Shown piece after piece: positions 17,581-26,551 of a DNA stretch of 64,000 nucleotides. A model generated the notes under the pieces. That model saw nothing but the letters and a program-made list of their open reading frames with translations. It was not told the DNA's origin and did not search any database. The stretch covers positions 1,240,001 to 1,304,000 of the forward strand of contig NZ_OZ156465.1 of the NCBI RefSeq assembly GCF_964212655.1, read 5' to 3'. A program made the translations under genes and the position numbers. The number at the start of each line of letters is the position of its first letter. Positions within the stretch are counted from its first letter, which is position 1. Origin of the DNA: Candidatus Thiodiazotropha sp. LNASS1. GTDB taxonomy: Bacteria; Pseudomonadota; Gammaproteobacteria; Chromatiales; Chromatiaceae.

Positions 17581-19590
17581 TCAAACCCGCTTCGCCTGCT
17601 CCAGGCGCCACCAGGCGTCCAACGTGCATGCGACAGACCAGGCCTGGGCCGGCGCACCGGTCGCCCTATGCGGTGGATCGCCATCGAAGATCTCACTGAT
17701 CGAACCCAGCCCCGCATCCAGCAGGTGATCGGCCAGCGGTTCAAGACGCTGTTGAGCCGCCTCCGCATCGCCCTTCACGCGATATTCCGCCAGGGCGTAG
17801 TGACCCAGCAACCATGCCCAAACCGTACCCTGGTGGTAAGCGCCGTCCCGGTCCGCGACACCTCCCCGATAGTGTCCACGGTAGGATTTGTCACGGGGAC
17901 TCAAGGAGCGCAGACCATAAGAGCACAGCAACTCGTTACCACACACCTCGACGACACTTCGGCAGGCTGCCTCGTCAAGCGGTGTATGTGAAAGACTGAC
18001 TGCCAGGATCTGGTTGGGACGGATCGATGCATCATCACCTGCCGGTCCGTCCAGTAGATCGTATAGCCCTTGTCCGTCTTCACGCAGAAAACGTTTGAAA
18101 CTGTCGCCTACCGCAATGGCAATATCTCGATAGGGTTGATCAGGCCTGCCCAGGCGCGTTGCCAAATCGGCCATGACAGTGAGCGCGTTGTACCAGAGCG
18201 CATTGATCTCCACCGGCTTGCCGATGCGCGGTGTGACCACCCATTCGCCGACCATCGCATCCATCCAGGTCAACTGCACGCCGGGCTCTCCTGCACGCAG
18301 CAGGTGATCGTCGGGATCCATACCGATCCCGTATCTTGTACCTTTAAGGTGCCAACCGATCATCTCCTCCAGTATCGTGAAACACTGCTTCAGGAGCTTG
18401 TCGTCCTGGGTCGCATCAATGTAGGCCCGCCAAGCCTCGAAATACCAGAGGGCGGCATCGACCGTATTGTATTCGGCCTGCTCACCGGCGCCAACGAACC
18501 GGTTGGGCAGTTGTCCCTGATCGACGAGTTCCGCGTAACCCAGCAGAATCGAGCGTGCGATATCCGTTCTTCCCGTCGCAACGGTCAGACCAGGCAATGA
18601 GATCATGGTGTCTCTGCCCCAGTCACCGAACCAAGGATAACCGGCAATGATCGAATGACCGGTATGATTGGAGGGCAATGTCCTTTCGATTAAAAAATCA
18701 TCCGCCGATAACAGCAGCCGGCGTATCCAGTCAGGGGCCGTACTATCAATGCTTCCTTTGCTACCTTTTATCAGTTTCGCATCCCGTTCGATAAACCGTT
18801 TCATCGATGATTCGATATCAAAGTCGATTCTATTCTCAAGCGAAACAGCGAACCCGGCCCACTCGCCTTGCTGCAATCGAAAGATCACCCGGCCGACCGA
18901 CAGATTGTTGTCCAATGAAGCGAGTCCACGCTGCTCTTCTCTGCTCAGCAGAAAGCCTTCGTACCAGTGTTGCCAGGGTTCAAAGGCGGCCTCTGTGGTA
19001 TGAATCGAGAGACGATCCCCTTCGGGCCATTCGATGCACATGCCGCAATCCGATTCAGTGACCGAAGCGGTGGTATCCCTGATATGCATATTGCCGTGGT
19101 GATCACGCCGGTTGGCCAGCATGTTGACGTTCAACTCGGCCTTCCCATTCCAGCCGGAGAGCCGATAAGCCACATAGGTGGTTGCCTGCCCGTGCTCCAT
19201 CCAGATGCGCATCTCAAGGTTCATTTGACCGAAGGCAAAACGCCACACCGGCATCCTGCCCAGCAGTCGAAAACTCTCCAGATATCGATAACCATGGGGC
19301 TCGATCACATCGCCATACCAACGATTGGTGAACAGCGGCCACTCCCTGCCGTCGAGTCGCAGGGTGGCATCCCCCTTAGCCATCATAAGATGGTGATCGA
19401 GAGCACCGGTCAGGGGAGCGATCAGCAACCCATGGTATCGGCGTGTCAGGCTGGATGCGACGGTACCCGCCGCATAGGCGCCGGAGCCATTGGTCAACAA
19501 CCACTCGCGGCATTCCGCCTGCTTGAGATCCCCGCAGACAGCACGACCGAAGCGAATCGGCATCGGCATCGGCATCGGCAACTCAACCAC
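17581..19590 (-). CDS. Glycogen-debranching-type enzyme (amylo-alpha-1,6-glucosidase)
   Basis: This 669-residue protein has a bacterial GDE N-terminal beta domain (about 15-270; GDLKQAECREWLLTNGSGAY) and a C-terminal GH133-type amylo-1,6-glucosidase (about 300-665; IAGYPWFGDWGRDTMISLPG, then AEYNTVDAALWYFEA). It would release glucose from alpha-1,6 branch points. It lies between the SDR gene (8 bp overlap) and the MGH1-like gene (10 bp gap), so the three form one leftward operon. The N-terminus runs through a GGCATC hexamer repeat (PMPMPMP), so the length there may vary between strains. Confidence 0.88.
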   Translation of the reverse strand: MVELPMPMPMPIRFGRAVCGDLKQAECREWLLTNGSGAYAAGTVASSLTRRYHGLLIAPLTGALDHHLMMAKGDATLRLDGREWPLFTNRWYGDVIEPHGYRYLESFRLLGRMPVWRFAFGQMNLEMRIWMEHGQATTYVAYRLSGWNGKAELNVNMLANRRDHHGNMHIRDTTASVTESDCGMCIEWPEGDRLSIHTTEAAFEPWQHWYEGFLLSREEQRGLASLDNNLSVGRVIFRLQQGEWAGFAVSLENRIDFDIESSMKRFIERDAKLIKGSKGSIDSTAPDWIRRLLLSADDFLIERTLPSNHTGHSIIAGYPWFGDWGRDTMISLPGLTVATGRTDIARSILLGYAELVDQGQLPNRFVGAGEQAEYNTVDAALWYFEAWRAYIDATQDDKLLKQCFTILEEMIGWHLKGTRYGIGMDPDDHLLRAGEPGVQLTWMDAMVGEWVVTPRIGKPVEINALWYNALTVMADLATRLGRPDQPYRDIAIAVGDSFKRFLREDGQGLYDLLDGPAGDDASIRPNQILAVSLSHTPLDEAACRSVVEVCGNELLCSYGLRSLSPRDKSYRGHYRGGVADRDGAYHQGTVWAWLLGHYALAEYRVKGDAEAAQQRLEPLADHLLDAGLGSISEIFDGDPPHRATGAPAQAWSVACTLDAWWRLEQAKRV

Positions 19591-20398
19591 CTTCTCTGAA
19601 CCCCGGATAGAGGGTCATTCCACCATCCACAAACAGTGTTGTTCCCGTAACGTAGTCTGACTCATCCGACGCAAGCCAGACCACGGCTTTGGCAATATCG
19701 GCGGGATCGCCGATACGTTCATAGGGGATCAGTTTCAGCAATGAGGCCTCCGCATCCGGCGTCTCCCACGCATTTCGGTTGATCGGCGTACGGATAGCGC
19801 CCGGTGCGATACCGTTGACACGAATCTTCTGATGCGCCAACTCTTGAGCAACACTCTGCATAAACATCATCACACCCCCCTTCGATGCCGCGTAATTAAC
19901 GTGTCCGGCCCAAGGAATCACTTCATGAACAGAGGACATGCAGATCACCTTGCCGGCGGCACATGACAACTCTGTTACAACCCCCCTTCTGACAAACTCT
20001 TTGGTCGCTTCCCTGGTGCAGAGAAACTGTCCCGTGAGATTCACATCCATCACCTTATTCCACTGCGCCAGTGTCATATCGACAAAAGGCGCATCCCGTT
20101 GAATTCCGGCGTTGTTGACCAGGATATCGATACTCCCCCACGCATCGATCACCTGGTTGAACATTGCCTGCACATCACCCTCATTACTGACATCACCGTA
20201 TAACGCCATTGCATCGCCGCCGGACTTCTCAATCTCATTAACCAGTTTTATGGCATCCGATTCATTGGCGACATAGTTAATGACCACCTTGGCGCCCGCC
20301 ATGGCGAGCCCTCGCGCAACGGCCGCACCAATGCCTGAATTGGCGCCTGTGACTAAGGCCCGCTGACCGGCCAGCAAGTCTGATTGTTTACCGCTCAT
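19583..20398 (-). CDS. Short-chain dehydrogenase, probable glucose 1-dehydrogenase
   Basis: The 271-residue classical SDR has the cofactor motif TGANSGIG (17-24), NNAG near residue 94 and the catalytic Ser-Tyr-Lys set in SSVHEVIPWAGHVNYAASK. The C-terminal GGMTLYPGF is typical of glucose 1-dehydrogenases, which oxidise glucose to glucono-lactone with NAD(P). It is first in the leftward operon with the debranching enzyme and the MGH1-like glycosidase. A gluconolactonase-gluconokinase fusion lies just beyond them, which supports glucose as substrate. Other sugars or 3-oxoacyl substrates are possible for this fold. Confidence 0.85.
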   Translation of the reverse strand: MSGKQSDLLAGQRALVTGANSGIGAAVARGLAMAGAKVVINYVANESDAIKLVNEIEKSGGDAMALYGDVSNEGDVQAMFNQVIDAWGSIDILVNNAGIQRDAPFVDMTLAQWNKVMDVNLTGQFLCTREATKEFVRRGVVTELSCAAGKVICMSSVHEVIPWAGHVNYAASKGGVMMFMQSVAQELAHQKIRVNGIAPGAIRTPINRNAWETPDAEASLLKLIPYERIGDPADIAKAVVWLASDESDYVTGTTLFVDGGMTLYPGFREGG

Positions 20399-20643
20399 TC
20401 TCCCCTCACCTGATTATCTGTTTTAGCTGAATGTCCGTAATGATCCGAATGGGAGATCCGGACTGCACAATTTTAGAATTAGTCTTTGTCCAAATAATGA
20501 CATAGTGCCTGATATTTACAGTACCAGATGCTATATATAAATATTACGAATGTTTTAAGATAGCGTTGTTGCTGCCGCTAACAATACTTAAATCATGGTT
20601 TTACATATTTACCATTGATTATCAATCAGTTAAAGAATAAATC

Positions 20644-21522
20644 ATGGGTTATCGCTATATAGTAAGCCAAATCAGCCGCAGTGCCCTCAAAGTCTATATC
20701 CTATTATTGCTGCTCGCTGCTAATCTCTTTACCAGCGTCATGGCTGATCCCCTCCTTGTCGGGATTTTTCCCCGACGTGATGCTGTAGTCACGGCCAACC
20801 TGTTTCGTCCGCTGACGCGTTATCTGCAGGAGCAACTGCAACGTCCGGTTAATCTGGAACTGTCTCCGAATTACGATATCTTTCTCGAACGCTTGCAAAA
20901 GCGCCACTATGACCTGGTGCATATGAATCAACTCGAATACATCAATGCCCATGAAAAACTCGGTTACGATGCACTGGTTCAAAACGAAGAGTTCGGAGAA
21001 AAGACGATCCGCGGAGCAATCTATGTACGCCGTGACTCCGGAATCAGGCAGCTTGAACAGCTACGGGACAAGAAAATACTCTTCGGTGGCGGCCCCAGGG
21101 CAATGATGAGTTATATCGTGCCTACCTATCTTCTCCGCCAGGCCGGATTGGAGGCGGGCGACTACCAGGAGACCTATGCCATCAACCCACCTAACGCTGT
21201 ATTATCCACTTATCTCAAACGCACTGACGCGGGTGGGGCCGGAGAGGTGGTTCAACGGCTGCCGATGGTAACCAAGAAGATCAATGTGAATGAACTGGCT
21301 GTAATTGCCGTCAGCGAGCCGCTTCCGCATCTTCCCTGGGCAGTAAAAGAAGAGATGGATGACGATCTGAAAACAAAAATAAAAAATCTATTGCTTGGCC
21401 TAAAAGCATCACCTCGGGGAGAGGAGATCCTTCGACAAGCGCGCTTGAGCGCCTTCAATCCGGTAGATGACAAGGACTATGATTCTCACCGTGCTATCAT
21501 CGATGCTATTCATGACCCCTGA
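20644..21522 (+). CDS. PhnD-like periplasmic binding protein paired with a GGDEF-EAL sensor
   Basis: A 292-residue phosphate/phosphonate-type binding protein (PhnD/SsuA2 fold) with a signal peptide (hydrophobic residues about 16-33). It continues LLVGIFPRRDAVVTANLFRP and has the ligand-pocket stretch YDLVHMNQLEY. No transporter genes are nearby. Instead its 3' end overlaps the start of a membrane GGDEF-EAL protein by 11 bp, so it is probably a ligand-sensing partner rather than an uptake component. The ligand could be an oxyanion or phosphonate; this is not shown by the sequence. Confidence 0.82.
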   Translation: MGYRYIVSQISRSALKVYILLLLLAANLFTSVMADPLLVGIFPRRDAVVTANLFRPLTRYLQEQLQRPVNLELSPNYDIFLERLQKRHYDLVHMNQLEYINAHEKLGYDALVQNEEFGEKTIRGAIYVRRDSGIRQLEQLRDKKILFGGGPRAMMSYIVPTYLLRQAGLEAGDYQETYAINPPNAVLSTYLKRTDAGGAGEVVQRLPMVTKKINVNELAVIAVSEPLPHLPWAVKEEMDDDLKTKIKNLLLGLKASPRGEEILRQARLSAFNPVDDKDYDSHRAIIDAIHDP

Positions 21523-24016
21523 CGATGAACACATAACCAAACCACGCATCCCTCCAGTTTATAAAAGGAGTCTGCGTTTCAAATTCATTATCTGGATAAC
21601 CATCACTCTTGTTATTACACTGGGTGGAGCTGCGCTATATGTCTACAAAACCCAGCATGACCTGCTTGAAAACAGCCTGCGCAGCAAGGGCAATGCAATT
21701 GGAGAGTTCATAGCATTGATCAGCCCCGGCGCCATCTACAGCTATGATGTCTCCGGACTGGATCGCCTGGTCCATAAGATATCCAACGATGTCGATGTCG
21801 TATTTGCTCAGATACGAGCATTGGAAGGTCATCCGATAACCACTTTTATCCCTGATGGCGTACAACCCGAACAAATTGAGAAATGGATAAGAAATCAATA
21901 CAGGCCAACGGAGGGTGCATTTGATCAACCTGCCGTTCCCATCATTCTGGAGTATGCCATCAAGGACAATGATCAGGTATTGGGCTGGGTATTGATAGGA
22001 CTGGATACAACACGTATTAATCGGGTTACTCGTGATGCCGTTATCGATCTGATTCTGATTTACAGTTTAATCGTGATATTTCTGGGAAGTGTCTTATTCA
22101 TCATCTTTCGAATGCAGGTTCTGCACCCGGTGGATATTTTAAGCCAGGGAGCATCCCGGATTGCTGAGGGCAACCTGGAAAAGGATGTCCCCATCATCTC
22201 TAAAGATGAACTTGGCCGTCTTGCTAAAAGCTTCAATGAGATGATGGACGAGATTAAAATCGACAGAGAAACATTGCTGAGCATAAATACCCAGCTAGCA
22301 AAAGAGATTGAGCAGAGACAAAAAGCCTCGGAAGACCTGAAAAAACTCTCCATGGCAGTGGAGCAAAGTCCCGCGTCAGTCGTTATCACCAATCTTGAGG
22401 GAATTATTGAATATGTCAACCCGAAGTTCTCTGAAGTAAGCGGTTACCCGGCACATGATGTCATTGGCAAACATACACGCATGCTGGAGGGCGATGTAAA
22501 CGACAGCGGGATGCTGGACAAAATGTGGAGCACGATAAAAAGGGGTGAAATCTGGAAAGGAGAGTCCTGTAATAAACGAAAAAACGGTTCTGTGTATTGG
22601 GAATCAGTCGTCATTGCTCCAATCCGCGACAGCAATGGAGATATGACCCACTACCTTTCGGTAAAAGAGGATATCACGGATCGAAAGGCCTTTGAGGAGA
22701 AATTACTTGAACAGGCGACACACGATCAGCTAACAGAGTTACCAAATCGGTTTCTCGCCTTTGACCGTCTTCAGCAACTGCTGCAACACGCCAAGCGTAA
22801 TAATCAACATGTTGCTGTCATATATATCGATCTTGACAATTTCAAGAATATCAATGACTCGATGGGACATCCTGTAGGGGATCTGTTATTGATAAAGGTG
22901 GCCAAACGTATAAAGGAACAGTTGAGATCGGAAGACACCCTGGCACGCTTGGGCGGAGATGAGTTTTTGGCCTTGATACCTGATGTCATTAATCTTTCCA
23001 CCGATTTGGATCGTGTAGTCAGTAAACTTATTGCGGCTACAGAGTACCCTTTTCACTTGAATAATAGGGAGGTGAGTATTACGTCCAGTCTGGGTATTGC
23101 CATCTATCCGGATGACGGCGATGATGTCAGCACCCTGATGAGTAATGCCGATATCGCCTTGTATGAGGCCAAACACGCAGGACGCAACACGTTCCGTTTC
23201 TTTACCCATGACCTTAATAAAAAGGTTTCAGAGAGAATAGAACTTGAGACGCAATTGAGCCATGCGCTGGAAGCAGGTGAACTCTACCCGGTCTACCAAC
23301 CCATTGTTGATATTAAAGACAACTCATTGGTCGGCGCCGAGGTGCTTCTGCGGTTGGAAAACCCCGTATTGGGATCGGTTCCGCCCTCGGATTTCATACC
23401 CGTAGCAGAACAGTCGGGTATGATCAAACAGATTACGAACTGGCTGTTTCAAATCGTTCTGGACCATGCCGAGTCCTGGGATCAACGACCCAAGCGGTTC
23501 TGGTTATCGGTAAATGTACCACCAAACTACTTCTGTGATGCATCTTTCATTAAGTTCATGTCGCGTATTGCTCAACAGGCTAATGATATCGATCTGAAAT
23601 TATGCGTGGAGATAACCGAAAACCTTATGTTACAGAGCGACGAAGAGGTGTTTGAGATCTTCCATCATTTGAAAAAGCTCGGCGTCGAATCAGCAATGGA
23701 TGACTTTGGAACCGGTTACTCCTCATTGGCGTATATAAAACGCTTTCCACTTAATCATCTGAAGATTGACCGCTCATTCATCAATGGATTGCCGGCGGAT
23801 GTGGACAATAGAGTATTGACGGAAACGATAGTACTGATGGGGAAAAAATTCGGTATGTCGATCATTGCCGAAGGTGTCGAAACCCTTGATCAGGCAAGAT
23901 TTCTGAACTCACTCAACGTTAATTTCGCACAGGGCTACCATTTCTCCAGACCCATGCCGCATCAAGACTTCGCAGACTATATTGCCAACGCTCAGCAGGA
24001 AAAAGTTGTAGGCTGA
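21512..24016 (+). CDS. Membrane GGDEF-EAL protein with HAMP and PAS domains
   Basis: About 834 residues. A cytoplasmic start leads to a membrane segment (about 25-45), a periplasmic domain (about 45-178), a second membrane segment, HAMP (about 200-252), PAS-PAC (about 285-400), GGDEF and EAL. The cyclase motif RLGGDEF is intact with an RSED I-site before it. The phosphodiesterase signature is EVLLR in place of EALLR, and downstream catalytic motifs (DDFGTGYSS, LKIDRSF, AEGVET) are present. It could both make and break c-di-GMP. The start overlaps the PhnD-like gene, indicating a two-protein sensing unit. ATG 21525 is out of frame and was not used. Confidence 0.9.
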   Translation: MTPDDEHITKPRIPPVYKRSLRFKFIIWITITLVITLGGAALYVYKTQHDLLENSLRSKGNAIGEFIALISPGAIYSYDVSGLDRLVHKISNDVDVVFAQIRALEGHPITTFIPDGVQPEQIEKWIRNQYRPTEGAFDQPAVPIILEYAIKDNDQVLGWVLIGLDTTRINRVTRDAVIDLILIYSLIVIFLGSVLFIIFRMQVLHPVDILSQGASRIAEGNLEKDVPIISKDELGRLAKSFNEMMDEIKIDRETLLSINTQLAKEIEQRQKASEDLKKLSMAVEQSPASVVITNLEGIIEYVNPKFSEVSGYPAHDVIGKHTRMLEGDVNDSGMLDKMWSTIKRGEIWKGESCNKRKNGSVYWESVVIAPIRDSNGDMTHYLSVKEDITDRKAFEEKLLEQATHDQLTELPNRFLAFDRLQQLLQHAKRNNQHVAVIYIDLDNFKNINDSMGHPVGDLLLIKVAKRIKEQLRSEDTLARLGGDEFLALIPDVINLSTDLDRVVSKLIAATEYPFHLNNREVSITSSLGIAIYPDDGDDVSTLMSNADIALYEAKHAGRNTFRFFTHDLNKKVSERIELETQLSHALEAGELYPVYQPIVDIKDNSLVGAEVLLRLENPVLGSVPPSDFIPVAEQSGMIKQITNWLFQIVLDHAESWDQRPKRFWLSVNVPPNYFCDASFIKFMSRIAQQANDIDLKLCVEITENLMLQSDEEVFEIFHHLKKLGVESAMDDFGTGYSSLAYIKRFPLNHLKIDRSFINGLPADVDNRVLTETIVLMGKKFGMSIIAEGVETLDQARFLNSLNVNFAQGYHFSRPMPHQDFADYIANAQQEKVVG

Positions 24017-24020
24017 TCTG

Positions 24021-24359
24021 TTATTTCCCGGGTTTGGAAAGTTCCGGAACCTCGCGCGTTTTGTCCAACATATGATATAGACTCAGAATCGGGTGGCGAA
24101 ACAGCATTCTTGGCCCGGCGTAGCGCATCACATCCTGAACTCTTAGGCGCATATCCTTGGAATAGCAGTGCACAGTACAATAATTGCATGCCGGTTTCTT
24201 TTCCTGGAAGGGACAGGTATCCAAGCGTCTGTGAGCATAATCCAAGAGCTGATCGCAGGTTTCACATAACGCGTTATCGGTATCATGATGATCACGACAA
24301 TAAATTGCCATCATTGCAGATATAGTCTGTTTTTCACGTTTGATTCTATGCTTACCCAT
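24021..24359 (-). CDS. ygbA: YgbA-family (nitrous oxide-stimulated promoter) protein
   Basis: The 112-residue protein matches the YgbA family: a basic start (KHRIKREKQTI), the central RRLDTCPFQEKKPACNYC with conserved cysteines including HCYS, and the hallmark MRYAGPRMLFRHPILS followed by PELSKPGK. In enterobacteria ygbA is controlled by the nitric-oxide sensor NsrR and helps recovery from nitrosative stress; the cysteines may bind a metal or Fe-S cluster. ATG 24359 is preferred over the TTG at 24365. It ends 4 bp from the convergent GGDEF-EAL gene. I saw no clear NsrR operator upstream. Confidence 0.88.
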   Translation of the reverse strand: MGKHRIKREKQTISAMMAIYCRDHHDTDNALCETCDQLLDYAHRRLDTCPFQEKKPACNYCTVHCYSKDMRLRVQDVMRYAGPRMLFRHPILSLYHMLDKTREVPELSKPGK

Positions 24360-24489
24360 GCCCAAGGCGCCTCAGTCTAAAGCTCCCAACTTGATAGAGT
24401 ATATCCAGCATCAGTAGATAACGGTGAGCGGTTCATATTATTCATGCTGAAAATGGTTGAGATGAGGATTGCTATCAACAGGCTGTGGC

Positions 24490-25497
24490 TCAATCCGCGT
24501 CGAATCTGCCCGGGTCACGCATGAGCAAATCGATGAAAACCCTGCCTATCTCAGGGTCTCGCCAACCCTTGTTGATTTCATCCTCGATTACTTCGATAAC
24601 ATATTCGACTGTTTGCGCCTTACTGTAGACACGATCGTGTCTCAATGCATCATAGATATCAGCATACTGAAATACCCGTGCAATCAATGGGATTCGATCC
24701 CCGGAGAGGCCGTCAGGATAACCGCTGCCGTCCCAACGCTCATGGTGGTGTCGTATGATCGGTACTGCATCCCGCACGCTGTTCAGCCGGTTGCACAAAT
24801 CTGCACCAATCACAGCATGTCTGCGCATTACCCGCCACTCTTCAGGCGTCAGTTCACCGGGTTTCAGCAACACGGTATCGGGTATCCCGATTTTGCCTAT
24901 ATCATGCAGAATGGCCCCTTTTCGCAGCGCCTCCCGATCCGTAACTGCGAGATTCAGGTCTTCCCCAAGGATCCGGCAGGTCCGTATCAGACGGTTACAG
25001 TGCTCTCCCGTTGTAGGGTCTCGCGCCTCAACCATCTTTGCCAGTGTAAACAACACCGATGCCGCATTATCCAACTGATCGATCAGATGCTTCATCTCCA
25101 TGGCTGCCCTGGCGCGCGACTTGAGTTCAAGGGGATCATAGGGCTTTTTGATGAAATCATTGGCGCCATTCGACAGGCTATGCCGCAGACTCTCGGGATT
25201 GCCGAAAGCGGTCACCATTATCACCGGCAGCAGATGGTTGCCGAGATCCCGGCGAATCCTGTAACAGACCTCGTCGCCATCGATATCCGGCAACCGCTTG
25301 TCCAGCAGTACCAGGTCGAAGTCCTCCTGTTCGACCAGAGTCAGTGCCTTATATCCCGAATCAGTGGTCATAACCTGGCACGGAAGACTCTGAAGTGTCT
25401 CCACATGCATCGTGAGATGCAGCTCGTTATCATCAACGACAAGGATACGATAAGGCCTGTCAGGCTGACTGATCATGGAGAAGCCGGAGTCGTTCAT
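24490..25497 (-). CDS. HD-GYP response regulator, probable c-di-GMP phosphodiesterase
   Basis: This 335-residue protein has an N-terminal receiver (about 15-135; VVDDNELH, LVLLDKRLPDIDG with the phospho-aspartate, and KKPYDP) and a C-terminal HD-GYP domain. The HD pair is in ILHDIGKIGIPD and the GYP motif in HHHERWDGSGYPDGL. Such proteins hydrolyse c-di-GMP to GMP when phosphorylated. It lies 11 bp after an HTH-receiver gene on the same strand, forming a two-gene unit. ATG 25476 is a shorter alternative start. Confidence 0.93.
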   Translation of the reverse strand: MNDSGFSMISQPDRPYRILVVDDNELHLTMHVETLQSLPCQVMTTDSGYKALTLVEQEDFDLVLLDKRLPDIDGDEVCYRIRRDLGNHLLPVIMVTAFGNPESLRHSLSNGANDFIKKPYDPLELKSRARAAMEMKHLIDQLDNAASVLFTLAKMVEARDPTTGEHCNRLIRTCRILGEDLNLAVTDREALRKGAILHDIGKIGIPDTVLLKPGELTPEEWRVMRRHAVIGADLCNRLNSVRDAVPIIRHHHERWDGSGYPDGLSGDRIPLIARVFQYADIYDALRHDRVYSKAQTVEYVIEVIEDEINKGWRDPEIGRVFIDLLMRDPGRFDAD

Positions 25498-25508
25498 TGA
25501 GGAAGTGA

Positions 25509-26093
25509 TTAATCGCCCAAGTCTTCCAATCCCAGTGCCTGCTTGAACAAATTCAGGGGCAAGGGCTTCAAAAAACAGACTTCAGCACCGAGATTCACAA
25601 TCTGTTTTTGAAGTTTTTTTGAACAATTTCGACACATAGCAATCACTCTGATGAATTTTGTCCGGTGGTCATGCTTTATGAAGCCGCATATTTGAGTACT
25701 ATCGATACCCGGAACATTAAGGTCCAAGAGTATTACATCGGGATGAAATTGAGTCACCAGGCACCCCGCCGTGAAACCATCGTGCGCAACCGCAACCTTT
25801 GATACACCGTCAGATCTGCTCAGTGACTTTTGAAGCGTCATGCAGGATTCGATATCACTGTCGATAATCAGCAATCTGATTGACATTAAAAGTGACGACT
25901 TTACATCGAGACCTTTAATCCGGGCCAATCGGATCACCTCACTGACAGGAAAGCGTCGATGTCCCCCTCTGGTTGTCTCTGCACGGAGTATTCCCTTGCG
26001 CGTCCAACCTCGCAACGAGGCTGGTGTGACCTTGAGTATCTCCGCTGTTTCACCCGGCGAAAGATAGTGTCTCTTCCAGGGCTTACGATACAT
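25509..26093 (-). CDS. MerR/excisionase-type HTH fused to a receiver domain
   Basis: About 194 residues. An N-terminal winged HTH of the MerR/HTH_17 type (LSPGETAEILKVTPASLRGW, then RGGHRRFPVSEVIRL) is followed by a receiver domain (about 72-190). The receiver has acidic residues in IIDSD, the phospho-aspartate in VILLDLNVPGID and lysine in FLKPLPL. A DNA-binding domain before the receiver reverses the common order of response regulators. It is the first gene of the unit with the HD-GYP protein and probably a transcription regulator. ATG 26093 begins directly before the HTH; longer upstream starts add a non-conserved tail. Confidence 0.85.
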   Translation of the reverse strand: MYRKPWKRHYLSPGETAEILKVTPASLRGWTRKGILRAETTRGGHRRFPVSEVIRLARIKGLDVKSSLLMSIRLLIIDSDIESCMTLQKSLSRSDGVSKVAVAHDGFTAGCLVTQFHPDVILLDLNVPGIDSTQICGFIKHDHRTKFIRVIAMCRNCSKKLQKQIVNLGAEVCFLKPLPLNLFKQALGLEDLGD

Positions 26094-26551
26094 CGTCTTA
26101 TATCCAATTGCTATCGATTTTAATAATAATCGATAATTTCGAAAAGAATCCCCCGTTCCACTATTACACTGACCCAAGTCATTAGAATGGATCTAAAATG
26201 TCATTCCATGTCAATCATTCGTCAATCGTATTTCATGTCCGTAATTAACCTGTCCCGGTCACTAATACTTTCAGATGACATTGGGTAACTGGCTTTGTCT
26301 CGATGCAAACACTGTCATTCCGTAGTTTTCTCCGAATACCGAGGGACAATAAGCAACAGTTATTCATCAACCCACTATGATATAGGTCAATATTTATTTT
26401 GTTGGAGGCCATAAACACACCATTTTACGGGCTCAAACCCCGGTGAATCCTTCAAATTTTGATCCCAATAGCTACCATGAAGAATAGGTATGCGACGTTT
26501 CATCAATCGTCAGGATATATTCTATATCAACAGCATGATTTCACTCTTCAC
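26094..26551. other. Divergent control region between the HTH-receiver and the multi-PAS kinase
   Basis: About 450 bases without a supported gene. It is AT-rich, with a strong GGAGG at 26404-26408 that is not followed by a usual start codon. Several in-frame but weak starts for the kinase lie at 26459 (TTG) and 26477 (ATG). I could not fix a promoter. Confidence 0.4.

Noticed and set aside
24469-25500. 343-codon plus-strand frame opposite the HD-GYP gene
   Set aside because: Opposite a response regulator with complete catalytic motifs; no ribosome site or domain.
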